Below are positions 11,696 to 23,082 of a stretch of DNA of 64,000 nt, in pieces. The stretch's first letter is position 1. Every line of letters starts with the position of its first letter. This stretch comes from Diphasiastrum complanatum (Eukaryota; Streptophyta; Lycopodiopsida; Lycopodiales; Lycopodiaceae). Under the pieces are notes generated by a model, which saw only the letters and a list, made by a program, of their open reading frames with translations, searched no databases and was not told the origin of the DNA. The position numbers and the translations under genes were made by a program. Location: contig CM055111.1 of NCBI GenBank assembly GCA_029204225.1, forward strand, positions 3,566,287 to 3,630,286, written 5' to 3'.

Positions 11696-12742
11696 ATGGA
11701 TTGGCATTATGAACAAGAGGATGATGATCAGTCATACTGTGATGACGATTGTGACAATGATGTGGGGGAATAGTGGAATCAAGGTGATGATTACATCAAA
11801 GATCATGATCAAGGTGACAACATCGTTGATGACAATCAGTATCAAGACCAGAACGATGATTTTGCTAATGATCATCAGTATCAAAACTACAACGACACTT
11901 CAGAACTTGACCATTACTTTGAAGATTTCAACAACAATCAGCAAAGTGAAGAACAACATGAACCAGTCATTGAAGATGGCTCTGCAGATGAAGTTGTTGA
12001 ACCATGTGATGGTCATGATGAACTAGAGTTCAATGATGGTGATAATCAGGATCAAGATTAATTCCAATTTACTACTGAGGATCAGTTTGAAGCGACAAAC
12101 ATGGATGAGCAACAACAGGTGCAAAGTGGAACAGAATATCAATATGAGCCCATGGATCAGTTCTATGATCTTGATGAACTCAAAAGACGACATCACCATG
12201 CTGTAGAACAACATTTTGATCATAAAGAAGATGATAATGTTGATTATGAGGCCTATGAAGATGCCTATGAAAGTGAAAAAATTGATGAAAATGAAGGGTA
12301 TTCTCTCTATGCCACTACAGGTATGATTGGTCCTTCTCTGATGGGTACATCATTTGCTTATACAAACGATTTTAAGGAGGGAATGAATATTACTATGGCT
12401 AGTGGAGCGACAATTTCTAGTCCCTATGTCAATTTTGTGGGAAGTCTAATGCCATCAACTCAACAACAGTGGGTCAATATTCATGGAAGATCAAATAATA
12501 GCGTAGGCCCTACTATCAGTAAAGTGAGCGGTGGAACAAAAGAAATATTAGGTACACTTTTAACTGCCATACAAGATATTAGCGAAGAAATGAAACAAAC
12601 ATGGCAACAATTACAAGAAAGGTCAGAGCGAAGATGGGAAAAAATGTACAACAAGATGGCTGCTCGTTTTGACTCTATCTTTTTTTTTTTCGATATCTTA
12701 ACATTTTTGGAATTTTTCAAGTTTTTTCAAAGTCTTTTTTAA
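11696..12742 (+). pseudogene. Acidic Asp/Asn/Gln-rich protein of unknown function, two in-frame stops
   Basis: A single frame from ATG 11696 runs about 349 codons to 12742, interrupted by TAG at 11771 and TAA at 12059. The last part (from ATG 12101, 213 codons) is open. The N-terminal two-thirds is extremely acidic and polar, with runs such as DDNQYQDQNDDFANDHQYQN. The C-terminal part has a probable coiled coil (QQLQERSERRWEKMYNKM). The final codons run into a T-rich tract and are probably not native. I do not recognise the family. A gag-like protein of a retroelement is one possibility, because the preceding DNA resembles a retroelement leader. It lies between the inverted arms and just upstream of a family L insertion. 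Confidence 0.5.
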
Positions 12743-12841
12743 GTTTTTCCATTGTTTTTTCAAAACCGTACATTGACCCATCCTCTGTATTTTTTCCATC
12801 CAATATATTTTTTCAACCCAGTTTTTGCATCCACCGCCTTT
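12680..12841. repeat. T-rich tract, left part of a split repeat
   Basis: Poly-T-rich sequence ending with TTTTTGCATCCACCGCC. It closely matches 20700-20856, including the phrase TTTTTTCAAAACCGTACATTG. The tract continues at 17794 beyond the inserted element, so the retroelement split an older T-rich repeat. Confidence 0.75.
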
Positions 12842-12846
12842 CCAGT
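12842..12846. repeat. Target-site duplication, left copy (CCAGT)
   Basis: CCAGT here and at 17789-17793 immediately flank the complete family L element. Confidence 0.9.
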
Positions 12847-14091
12847 TGTTGTAAAGCTATCTTCATAAGCTTTACTTCCAGCGCCACTGGCGCCAGCATT
12901 GTCCCCGGCGCCAGCAGCTCCCCTGCTGCTCTCGGTGCCAACGGAGCCGGCGCTACTCCCAGCACCACTGTGACCAGAATTTGTCGGCGCCAAGTTCCTA
13001 TGGCTGAAAATCTTTGATCGGTTCTAGCAAAGTCCAGAGAGCTCAGATCGATGTGCAATCACCTCACACGATCTAGGCATGATTAAAGGAAGCCTCGGGA
13101 TCAATATAATCTAGAGAGAGAGAAAATGACTTTCTAGAAAGAGAAAATTCTAGAGAGAGAAAAATGTGCTTTACCAGCTTGGGTAGAGTGCTTGGTATGA
13201 GGGGCGCTGCCGAATCCCACCAATACTATAGGGGAGTGCGGGTTGCAACTCAGGGCGAGCTCCAACCAAGTCTCAACCTCCCTTGCTGGAATGTTGTCAT
13301 GGCTCTCGCCTTGGCATGCTAGCGCCCCGGAGACTAGGGTCGGTCACACACTTGAAATGTAACCTTCTCAGATTTATCAATAAAGTGGGATTTTTCTCAA
13401 ACTGACTCTGATTACCTTCTGGGTTTTAGTGTTCGGTAAAAGCGCCAATTGTAAGGCCGCTTCAAAATTTTTAAGTTGGCACATAGCTGAGGGTCGTATC
13501 CCGGGACGCCAGTGGTATGCCGTCGGGACCATTTGGTCCGTGGCGCCAGCGGTATGCTGTCGGGACCATTTGGTCCAGGAACTGGTTGTCTCCATATCTG
13601 TTGCGACTTGTGGTTCTAAGTGTTCCTTGCATGAATGTGAATGGGTTAAGCTCTTGGGGAACGGGCTCTAACCTGTCGGCTGAGTTGGATGGCTTGCTTG
13701 GGTGGAAGTTACTTGTTTATGGTTGTCCAGTCTGGTGTGGCGCCAGGTTGGCTTCCAGCGCTCGTGATGAAGCTTTCAGTTGGTTAAGTCTGATGTAAGT
13801 CAGACCGCTTGCTTGAAATGGATGTTACTCATTTGTAACGAAGCTTCGAGTTGGTTAAGTTTGATGTATGTCGGGCGGCTTTCTTGGAGGGAAGTCACCC
13901 ACATCGAGACCCCCGATCTGGCATGTCGCCAGGTTGGATCTCAATGCTGGTTTTCGGAACTTCAAGTTGGTTAAGTCTGATCGTTGTTGGCGAGTTGGCT
14001 GCTTGTATGTCAAGTGGGTTTGGATGGCAAGAGTTGAAGGCTGGGAAGCTAAGTCGTGGTTCCCGGCTCCCTTTGGGATGCCTGTGCTAGA
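12847..14091 (+). repeat. 5' LTR of the family L element
   Basis: It starts TGTTGTAAAGC and ends GTGCTAGA, where the other two copies end GCGCTACA, so the terminal CA has mutated to GA. About 1,245 bp. It contains two consecutive versions of a short unit (GGTATGCYGTCGGGACCATT) near 13515-13570, and three copies of the GTTGGTTAAGT phrase near the 3' end. Confidence 0.88.
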
Positions 14092-14093
14092 TG

Positions 14094-14105
14094 TGGTATC
14101 AGAGC
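14094..14105 (+). promoter_or_regulatory. Primer-binding site, initiator tRNA-Met
   Basis: TGGTATCAGAGC is the complement of the plant initiator tRNA-Met 3' end. It lies two bases after the 5' LTR, where reverse transcription would start. Confidence 0.9.
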
Positions 14106-16312
14106 TGACTGGCCGGTCAGCTATGCGGATCTCACGGAAATGGCCACAGTTTGGGGTTCATCAAGACAACTGTTGTGCAAGGTGCTGCCCACAGTGTTAG
14201 CACGGTGCGTCCACGGTCGGGGTGGTCGGCAGAACGGGGGACTTGATGAGTCAATGTGCTGCCCTTGAGGTGTAAGCATGGTCAGTTCTCGCGGTTCGGA
14301 TCTGGCGCTATCTGCATGTAGGACAGATGAGGCAGTGTGCTGTCATTAGGTTGGTGTAAGCACGACCTGTGCCTTGTGGGGTGCGGGGCGACATATTCGA
14401 ACTGTACGGGTTAACCATTGATACAGAGATGCTGCTCGAATTCGGGTGTAAAGCACGGGTGGTTAGCTGCCAGTGCGGGATAGCTGCCGATCGTTTAGCT
14501 ATAAGGGCTATCGACCAAAAAGTGGTGGGGCGTGACTGAGGCAATGTGCTGCTTAATGGTGAAAGCACGGATAGTTGGAGGGGTGTCCTATGTGGGCTGA
14601 TTCTGTGATCGATTTGTATTGGCGCAGCCAGGCAAAGGTCCGTTGGCAGGACCATCTCAAAGGGGGACCTTGTCTTTGTTACTTGTTAGTAAACCTGCCT
14701 GAGTGTCTTACTTGTATGTATTCGTGGTGAGTCTTAGTACTCGTGCTTTGCTCGGTTTGCATGATTGCTTGTGATATAAGGAGTTGATGGCTCGAGAAGG
14801 AACCTTTCTTTTGAAGGCTGATACCATCAAATAAAGAGGACTACAGAATCTGTGGGGCGGATTTGTAGTTCAAGTACTTGCACGTGAACGGCAACGAAAC
14901 TACTCAATGTTTGCAAAGGATGGATGGCTAGCCTGTTTCTTGGGTTAGTTTCATTTGCGACAACGCCCACCAGATGCAAGCACTCAAAAGTTGGAAAGGG
15001 CAATTTCAGGGGAGATCTTCTATGGAGCAATTGGTCTTCATTTTGGGACAACCACCTTCGGAATTGAAAACTCACTGAGCATGGGTGATATCCAGTATCA
15101 GTTGGGTTTTTCCTCAAAGGAGAAAGACTAGGATCCTATTCAGAAATTGGCAACCAGTTGGATCGAGCCATAGATGGGAAGCAAAGTGTTGGAAAGGCTT
15201 TTTGTCCGAAGAACTCTATTCTAAGTCCGATCAGCTGATTTTATAAGTGGAGGGGAACTATCACACACACCTCTCTCTTGGGGAAAATTTTGAATGAAAG
15301 TTGATCAAAACGGGGGCAAATTCAAGGTGATCTAGCCATACTCACACGAGGAGACTGGCGAACTTTGGACCTAATAAGTTGACAAGTTTTTGTTGTGGAA
15401 AGGACAGCTTGTTATAGGCTTTCTGTGGACCAGCAATGATGAGGAAACATATGAGTACGTTGGCTTGTGTTATGTGTAAGGCAAGTGATCAATGAAGGAA
15501 CTGTGAAAGTTGAGTCTTGCATGAGAAACTTGGTATTTCGAACGGATGCTAAGGGACAATTTGCATTGAGATCGGACTACAAACTCTGGGTGCATGTGTC
15601 TGATTCAAAGAGAGCTACTTGAAGCCAAGCTCGATGTACACTTCTTGTTTTGACTGTGAGGCAACTAACCAGTGATGGAATTGTGAAAGTCAAGTTTTGC
15701 GCGATGGACATGGTGCTTCAAACAAACGCGAAGAGATAGTTCGGATGCGGATCAAATTGGTGCGACCCTTTGGGTTTCCACAAGGTCAATGGTTACATTT
15801 GGGCTTATTCAAAGAGCTACTTCAAGATAAGTGAAAGGTGCATTGCGGAGTACTCAATCTTTGCCTATCTTAAAGAGCCAAGATGGAAAAGTATCAAGAT
15901 CGGGCTGGGACAAGGAGAAAAATCAAGGTGCAGAAGCAACAAGGCACGGAGTGGACCATAAAGTCGGCAATCAAACGATAAATCCTTCGGCTCAGGGAGC
16001 CTTGATACCTGTGAGGAACTGATCAAATCTGGAGCTCACGGAGCTCAACACAAAGTGCATCAAGGACAAATCAGGAGCTCAAAGGAGTTCCAAAGTCAAA
16101 AGTCAGAAGCGACAGTGGCGAACATTTCAAAGAAAGTCTCTGTCACCAGTTAATAAGGGGGTTTTACAAAAGCGATATCAAATCTACGCTTTTCCCAAAC
16201 AAAGATATATTTTCAAGTTATGTAATTTTTCAGTACAAAGAGCTGAGCCTCCAAATTGTGGTGTGCCAGTTTCAATGTCAATAAAAAGTGGCCAGTAAAT
16301 TGAGTACTGTGC

Positions 16313-16688
16313 CAAGTAGCTTAAATGTATAGTTATTTTAATTGGGAGACACCTTTACTTTAATCTGACATCCGATGAGGGCATCAGATTTTATAAAGGT
16401 GGGGTGGATGTTGTAAAGCTATCTTCATAAGCTTTACTTCCGGCGCCACTGGTGCCAGTATTGTCCCCGACGCCAGCAGCGCCCCTGCTGCTCCCAGCGC
16501 CAAGTAGCTTAAATGTATAGTTATTTTAATTGGGAGACACCTTTACTTTAATCTGACATCTGATGAGGACATCAGATTTTATAAAGGTGCGGTGGATGTT
16601 GTAAAGCTATCTTCATAAGCTTTACTTCCAGCGCCACTGGTGCCAGCATTGTCCAAGGCACCAGCGCCACTCCCAGCGCCACTGTGAC
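16313..16688. repeat. 188-bp tandem duplication spanning purine tract and LTR start
   Basis: CAAGTAGCTTAAATGTATAG starts at 16313 and again at 16501. Each unit holds the end of the internal region, the purine tract and the first LTR bases, so a truncated LTR start (16409-16500) precedes the real 3' LTR at 16597. The first unit ends and the second begins at GCGCCAAGT, a string that also occurs in the LTR itself (GGCGCCAAGTTCC, near 16692). Slippage or template switching at this shared string explains the duplication. Confidence 0.85.
16395..16408 (+). promoter_or_regulatory. Polypurine tract (first copy)
   Basis: AAAGGTGGGGTGGA directly precedes TGTTGTAAAGC. The second copy, at 16583-16596, carries one change (GCGG for GGGG) and precedes the full 3' LTR. 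This is the expected primer site for plus-strand DNA synthesis. Confidence 0.75.
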
Positions 16689-17788
16689 CAGAATCCAGCC
16701 GGCGCCAAGTTCCTATGGCTGAAAATCTTTGATCGGTTCTAGCGAAGTCCAGAGAGCTCAGATCGATGTGCAATCACCTCACACGATCTAGGCATGATAA
16801 AAGGAAGCCTGGGGATCAATAAAATCTAAAGAGAGCAAATGACTTTCTAGAAAGAGAAAATTCTAGAGAGAGAAAAATGTGCTTTACCAGCTTGGGTAGA
16901 GTGCTTGGTATGAGGGGGGTGCCGAATCCCACCAATACTTTAGGGTAGTGCAGGTTGTGACTCAGGACGAGCTTCAACCAAGTCTCAGCCTCCCTTGCTG
17001 GAATGTTGTCATGGCTCTCGCCTTGGCATGCTAGCGATCCAGAGACTAGGGTCGGTCACACACTTGAAATGTAACCTTCTCAGATTTATCAATAAAGTGG
17101 GATTTTCCTCAAACTGACTCTGATTACCTTCTAGGTTTGAGTGTTCAGTAAAAGCGCCAGTTGTAAGACCGCTTCCAAATTTTTAAGTTGGTCGTATCCC
17201 GGGACGACAGCGGTATGTCGTCAGGACCATTCGGTCCGTGGCGCCAGCGGTATGCTATCGGGACCATTTGGTCCAGGAACTGGTTGTCTCCATATCTGTC
17301 GCGGCTTGTGGTTCTGAGTGTTCCTTGCATGAACGTGAATGGGTTAAGCTCTTGGGGAACGGGCTCTAACATGTCGGCTGAGTTGGATGGCTTGCTTGGG
17401 TGGAAGGTACCTGTTTATGGCTGTCCAGTCTAGCGTGGCGCCAGGTTGGCTTCCAGCGCTCGTGACGAAGCTTTCAGTTGGTTAAGTCTGATGTAAGTCA
17501 GACCGCTTGCTTGGAATGGATGTTACTCGTTTGTAACAAAGCTTCGAGTTGGTTGAGTTTGATGTATGTCGGGTGGCTTGCTTGGAGGGAAGTCACCCAC
17601 ATCGAGACCCCCGATCTGGCATGGCGCCAGGTTGGATCTCAATGCTGGTTTTTGGAACTTCAAGTTGGTTAAGTCTGATCGTTGTTGGCGAGTTGGCTGC
17701 TTGTATGTCAAGTGGGTTTGGATGGCAAGAGTTGAAGGCTGGGAAACTAAGTTGTGGTTTCCGGCTTCCTTTGGATGCCTGCGCTACA
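16597..17788 (+). repeat. 3' LTR of the family L element
   Basis: It starts TGTTGTAAAGC and ends GCGCTACA, about 1,190 bp. It is slightly shorter than the 5' LTR because of small deletions in the GC-rich head and near 17190. Confidence 0.88.
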
Positions 17789-17793
17789 CCAGT
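17789..17793. repeat. Target-site duplication, right copy (CCAGT)
   Basis: This is the partner of 12842-12846. The sequence then resumes as TCCATCC, matching the unoccupied related site at 20852-20865 (CCCAGTTCCATC). Confidence 0.9.
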
Positions 17794-17799
17794 TCCATC

Positions 17800-18780
17800 C
17801 TCCGTATTTTGAATTTTTTCGAGTTTTTCAAATTTTTGATATTTTTTCAAGTTTTTTCAAGTATATAACTCTTTCGAGTTTTTTGAGTTTTGAAAATTTC
17901 TGAGTTTTCCGAGTTTTTAAATTTTTTGAGTTCTTTCGAATTTTATAAAATTTTTGAGTTTTTTCAACTTTTCAAGTTTTTTCGAGTTCCTTTGAAGTTT
18001 TTTGAGGTTTTTCGAGTTGTATCACGATTTTCAAGTTTCTGCAATTTTTTAAGTTTCTTTTGATTTTTTTGATGTTTTCAATTTTTTCACATTTTTCGAT
18101 TTTTCCAATACCTTATGATTGTTTCGATACTTGACATTTTTCAGTCCCTTGTCATTTTTTCCATACTTAAGATTTTTTCGATACGCAACTCAATGTTTTT
18201 CAGAATTTTTCGATAAGGTATCGATTTGAACAATCCGAGATGTTTTCGATATTTACAGTCAGATTTTTTCGATACTTTATCAACTCGAGTTTTTTGAGTT
18301 TTTTACGAGTCACTGTAAATTTTTTCGATACTTGATAATTTTGATCCTTTATACATTTTTCGATACTTATCAAATTTTTTATCCTAGATTTTTTTGAGCC
18401 TTTGTTTTCGAGTCATTTATTTTTCGATCTATTACTTTTTTGAGCCTAGATATTTTTGATAGATTATTTTGATAATAGATTTTTCGAGCCCTGATTTTTC
18501 AAATTTTGTTTTCGAGTTTTATTTTTTTGAATTCTCTTTTTTCAAGTTCTCATTTCTCGAGTTTTATTTTTTGAGTTTTATTTTTCGAGTTTCATGTTTC
18601 GAATTTCATTTTTCGAATTTTATTTTTCGATCCTAATTTTATTCAATTCCTTATTTTTCGATCTCTTATTTTTTGAACCCTTATAATTTTCTGATCCCCT
18701 GTAAATTTTTTGATACCTTATACTTTTTTTCATCTCTTGTCTTTTCGATCCACTCTATTTTTTTTTTCCGATCTAGTTCC
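17800..18780. repeat. T-rich tract built on a TTTTTCGA-like motif
   Basis: About 1 kb in which TTTTTCGA, TTTTTGAG and TTTTTCAA recur every 8-20 bases. The spacing is irregular, so it is not a simple microsatellite. Related shorter tracts lie at 12680-12841 and 20545-20760. No coding potential. Confidence 0.8.
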
Positions 18781-19100
18781 ATCTGGCGTCCATTGCATCC
18801 GCCAACCTCCATCCGACACCCTCCACCTTCATTTGCATCTGACACCCTCCTCATTAGTTTCATCCGATGTCCTCCATCTCAGTTCCATCCGATGCCCATT
18901 GCATTTGCCAACCATTTGCATCCGCTAGTGCCTTCGAAATTCCATCCGCCAGTGTCTTCCAACCATTGCATATGACGTCCTCTACCTTCATCTACATCCG
19001 ACACATTTGCATCCGCTACTGCATTTTGCTACATTTGTCCCTGCATTCCCTTTGCATTCCACAGTTGGCATCCGACGAGCTTCATAATACATCCGATGAG
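18781..19100. repeat. CATCCGA-rich tract
   Basis: CATCCGA/CATCCGC recurs many times, often as TTCCATCCGAYGYCC or CATCCGACACCCTCC. It follows the T-rich tract directly, and the same pairing recurs at 20400-20560. The frame open at 18867-19199 only reflects the repeat and is not called a gene. Confidence 0.7.
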
Positions 19101-20399
19101 TTATCAGAGTTCTTCACCATTGTTCAGTTTTTTATGGTTGATTTGACATATCAATCATATCCTATCAGTTCAATCATATTTGAAAAACAATCAATATAGA
19201 ATCCCATATTGCTAATCAGATTCTGGTATACGATTCAGTCAAAGACAAAACAGTCGAAGACATGTCCATTCATGACCAAGTACATCCATGACTGTAATTA
19301 ACAAAAGATCCGACAGGCCTCTAAACTGTTATCAAAGTTACATCCGACCAGCCCATCTAAGAGTTCCCATATTTTATATCTGACTCCTCAACCTCTTGTC
19401 ACATCCGATTTTATGTCCAATGCTTGACTATTTCATATTGACTGAAATACATCCGATGCTATATATGAGGGTTCGTATATGATGCTATATATGATGGTTT
19501 TGAACCAACTCTCTTGCACCGAACTCTTCAATTGAATCTTCACTAAGGAACTCAAACCGAGTCTCCTCGACCGAGGGGTTCAACCGAAGTTTTCCACCAT
19601 AGGCACTATAGCGTCCACTCTCTAATGCATGAATTTTTTGTTTGACAAGCACTCCGCATTTATCAACTTTCTTTAAATGGCAAGTCATACTTGTAGAATA
19701 GCTCCAGAATGATTTTTTTTTATTTATCTATCCATCTCCCAATCACTATGTAGAGAGTATAGGATATTGGTGCATATCCAAGTTTTTGAGAGATCCATGT
19801 CACTTCAAAGTTGCTTCCTCCATATAATTCAAATATTGGTCTTCGAGTCAACTATAGAGACATTGTGAAAATTTGGTCCAACGTGGTTCGACCAACTGTT
19901 CCAACTGAGCGCTCCACCAAATGTTCTACTTGAGTGCCACGACCAAGTGCTCTTACAGAGCGCTCCAATCAACTCGACTTCTGCCAAATCTCTTGATCGA
20001 ACTTCAACAAAATTTTTCAACCAAGGGATTCTAGCCAAAGCAATTATTTAAAGGCTCAACCGATGACATCAACTGACAGACCAGTCAAATGAGTCCTTCA
20101 TTCGATGGAAGTCCAGCTTGGATACTATCAAAGATAGCAGCTGCATGTACCTATATCACCAAATGTGCAGTAGTGAGACAATCTTCATGAAGAGGAACGC
20201 AGATTGCAGACTAGCTGAGCAGGACCAGACAAACCTCACCTGCCACTTCCTCACCACAGCTGCAATTGATGGATACTCAGCAACCACAATCACCACAAGT
20301 GCAATCCCTTGCTGCTACAAGATCCAGGTCCCCATCACCAACTGGGACATTCCAACAACCGCCATAGGCAACAGTTTCAGGGGAGGGAGAAAGGGAGCT
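19101..20399. other. Unassigned stretch with scattered short motifs
   Basis: No gene recognised. CATCCGA words continue sparsely to about 19460. From 19500 to 20110, phrases such as CGACCAA, CAACCGA and GAGCGCTCCA recur irregularly. A frame of 108 codons at 20118-20444 has no recognised domain. Confidence 0.4.
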
Positions 20400-20880
20400 T
20401 CGACACCCTTCATCTGCATTTGCATCCGTCGTCCTAATCTGTAGATTGCATCCGACGCCCATCTCCAATATTTCTGACATCCATTTCCATTTGCATCTGT
20501 CACATTTGCATCCACCGTCCTGATCTTCAGATTTTATCCCACATCTTTTCTAATTTTTTGAGTTTTTCAAATTTTGGATTTTTCAATCCCTTGTAAAAAA
20601 AAATTTCTTTTCCGATCCCTTGTAATTTTTTCATACTTTCAATTTTTCGATACTTAATTTTTCAGAATTTGTTGAGTTTTTCAAGTTTTTTGAAATTTTT
20701 TGATATTAAAATATTTTGGAATTTTTCAAGTATTTTCAAAGTTTTTTCAAGGTTTTTCCAGTGTTTTTTCAAAACCGTACATTGTTCCATCCTCTGTAAT
20801 TTATTCCATCTAATATATTTTTCGACCCAATTTTTGCATCCGCCGTCTTCCCAGTTCCATCTAATGGACTTCCTATATTT
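20400..20880. repeat. Second CATCCGA plus T-rich repeat unit
   Basis: CATCCGWCG words (20400-20545) are followed by a T-rich tract and then, from about 20700, a segment matching 12690-12846 across more than 140 bases. The end, CCCAGTTCCATC, represents the insertion site of the family L element without the insertion. Confidence 0.75.
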
Positions 20881-21074
20881 TCTCTTCAATGAGCATTGAG
20901 TTTATTGACAAGTAGACATGTCTTAGGCCTATGTAAAATTTTGTGTAAGGAAGGTTCCAAATAAAATAAAAATCACTATTGTCTTTTATAGGGCAGGGTC
21001 CTGGTCGGCTCTATGGGCCAGCCCCCAACACTCCAAAGCCTTAATATGTATCATACCTCGTCTTCACGCAAACG

Positions 21075-21757
21075 ATGACCTCTTTGTGTGTGAGTAGTAG
21101 TAGTAGAAGAAGAAGATTGAAGATGTTGCAGATTGCTCTTATCACTGCTCTTGTACTGCTATAGGTGCTCGTTCCAGAAAGAGTAGTAATAATGTGCAGA
21201 TCAATAACTTGCATGGTGCACAGTTGCCAAAGGGAAACTGGTCTCTACCATGGATCGGCGAAAGCTTCACTTTCTACAGCCAGGGTCCATTCCAATTCTA
21301 CTCCCAACACATCGCCAAGTATATATTGTTCGCTCCCTTTTCAACTACATGATCAATATTATAGCTTACCTCATTCTGAATGTTTTGTTCAGCAGCATGA
21401 ATCCACTCCTATTTGAAGCCTGAAGCTCTGTAATTTGACAGACATGGTCGCACTTTTCGTACCCACTTGATGGACCATCCTACTAAAGTGACGTCCACTC
21501 CAGAAGCTTCCAGATTTGTGTTGGCTACAGGGCACAAGTCATTTGCGGTATTCTACACTCCGTCTATATCTAGTCTAATTAGCTTGCCCCCTGCCATGTC
21601 ACAAGATATAAAAGCCAAATTGGTGAAGAATACTTGTGATTCAATGCATTCTGAACTACCACGGAACAAGATTGCAAAAATTGATAGGATCACGAGATGG
21701 GTTCTAAGCTCATGGGACAAACAGCCATGTGTGGTCACATACCAAGAAACCAATACG
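21075..21757 (+). pseudogene. Cytochrome P450 5' fragment (CYP85/CYP707-like clan), two exons
   Basis: Exon 1 begins with ATG 21075, a basic stretch and a hydrophobic anchor (MLQIALITALVLL). It then meets a TAG at 21162 and a frameshift. From 21167 the frame gives the proline-rich hinge LPKGNWSLPWIGESF and YSQHIAK. A GT-AG intron of 123 bp (21319-21441) splits a lysine codon. Exon 2 (21442-21757) reads HGRTFRTHLMDHP, then PEASRFVLATGHKSF and KIDRITRWVLSSW, and ends at a GT donor (21758). This order matches the N-terminal quarter of ER-bound monooxygenases of the CYP707/CYP85 clan. The I-helix, ExxR and heme-cysteine loop are absent, so no enzyme can be made. The retained intron implies capture as genomic DNA. 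Confidence 0.75.
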
Positions 21758-22227
21758 GTATGCATATCTTCAGTTTAATGTAAGCAGATATTCCTATATC
21801 ACATTCTGCTGCAATAGTTAACATTCACGGACACAAAGAACTTTTGATCAGATCCTATATAGGGTAAAAACAAGATTTCCTAGTTGCACATGATTTTTCC
21901 TACTTAAAAAGTGGATTTGGACCTCTTTTAACTAGGAAAGCTTTTTTGTAGTTAGAAAATGCATGTGCATCACTTTGCAGGAAAAACCTTAATTTCCTAG
22001 GTACATTTGTACCATTTTTAGCTAGGAAATTTTCCTAGTTTCAAAATGTATATGTTTCAATTTAATAACATTTTATTTTCTGAATACATTTTGAATTATA
22101 AATAAATTTCTTCTATATTATAATCCCACTCATATTTTTTAGGTAGACCCTATCCTCATTAACATTAAATGGTGACAAGTTTGTATTTTTTTTCAACATA
22201 TTTACAACATGGGCATTGAGTCAGAGT
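21758..22227. other. Non-coding stretch after the P450 fragment
   Basis: No later P450 exon was found. Repeated TTTCCTAG and CTAGGAAA words lie between about 21875 and 22045. The right inverted arm begins at 22228. Confidence 0.45.
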
Positions 22228-22767
22228 GAACTCCTCTAATGGTTTTTTCGATTAGAGCAAATAAATAGGATTTTTGAAAAATGTAATATTTTGATTCCAA
22301 TAAGACTTAATGAAGTTTGCTTTCTATGGCACTGAAATCCGAGCTCAAACGTATGAGATATGGTCAATTGAATGAATAAAACATAAGGTGTAAACAACTT
22401 AGGAAAAAGGGTCCTAAAATAAAATTGAAAATAAGAAGTACATCATGATGACGAAATGATGATCATTGTACTCAACGCAGTGAACTGAGCAATTTTTGTT
22501 CTTAATGCACTGAATTTTGACGTTAAACGAAAAAGTTAAGGCTACATGAAGACAGGGAAATTACAAACTTAGAAAGGGACCTTTATAGAAAAGTTTGGTT
22601 TCTTTGGATCGTTAAAGAAAGATACCCGTAGAAATTTTTAAAATGATGGCTAATTTTTTTGTTGGTTACTTGGTGCGCAGAAAATTCTGGCAGCGTGAGC
22701 ACAGGGGCAAGTAGGGTGCTCGGAAGATTCTGTCAGCGTGGGCACAGGGGCAAGTAAGAGAAAAAAA

Positions 22768-22887
22768 AATCTCATCCGATGCTTTTTAGAGACAGAGGAT
22801 CTCAACCGACATTTTTATAGAGAGAGAGGATCTCAACCGACGGTTTTTAGAGAGAGAGGATCTCAACCGATGCTTTTAGAAAGAGAG
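22768..22887. repeat. Minisatellite, inverted counterpart of 10522-10635
   Basis: GAGGATCTCAACCGACG-type units recur four times at about 30-bp spacing. Confidence 0.75.
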
Positions 22888-23082
22888 AGAATGTAGGCTA
22901 CGGGGAATGTAGAGAGAGAGGGAATGTAGCCGATGGTGAATGTAGTCGAATATAGCCGACGCATAGAGAGAGATGATGTAGCCGATGTAAGAGATAATGC
23001 ATGACAATTCACGACAATGCCGAGTTCCTAGAATGTGTTGAACCACCTGCGAACTAGTGCTCTCAAAAGGTATGGATGAAGT

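Larger units (their letters stand above)
12847..17788 (+). mobile_element. Complete non-autonomous LTR retroelement (family L), about 4.9 kb
   Basis: It has two long LTRs (12847-14091 and 16597-17788), a primer-binding site for initiator tRNA-Met two bases after the 5' LTR, a purine tract before the 3' LTR and a perfect 5-bp target-site duplication. The internal region of about 2.5 kb has no gag, protease, integrase or RT frame, so it must have been mobilised in trans by enzymes from another element, as proposed for large retrotransposon derivatives. The internal region holds diverged repeats of TGAGGCAATGTGCTG (near 14246, 14327 and 14536). It was inserted into a T-rich repeat. A 188-bp tandem duplication near its 3' end is described separately. 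Confidence 0.9.

Noticed and set aside
12847-17788. Protein-coding gene inside the family L element (frames of 60-115 codons)
   Set aside because: Frames are short, lie on both strands, and many sit in LTR repeats with no gag or pol motif.
18867-19199. 110-codon Ser/His/Ile-rich frame in the CATCCGA tract
   Set aside because: Its composition is dictated by the DNA repeat and overlapping frames are equally open.
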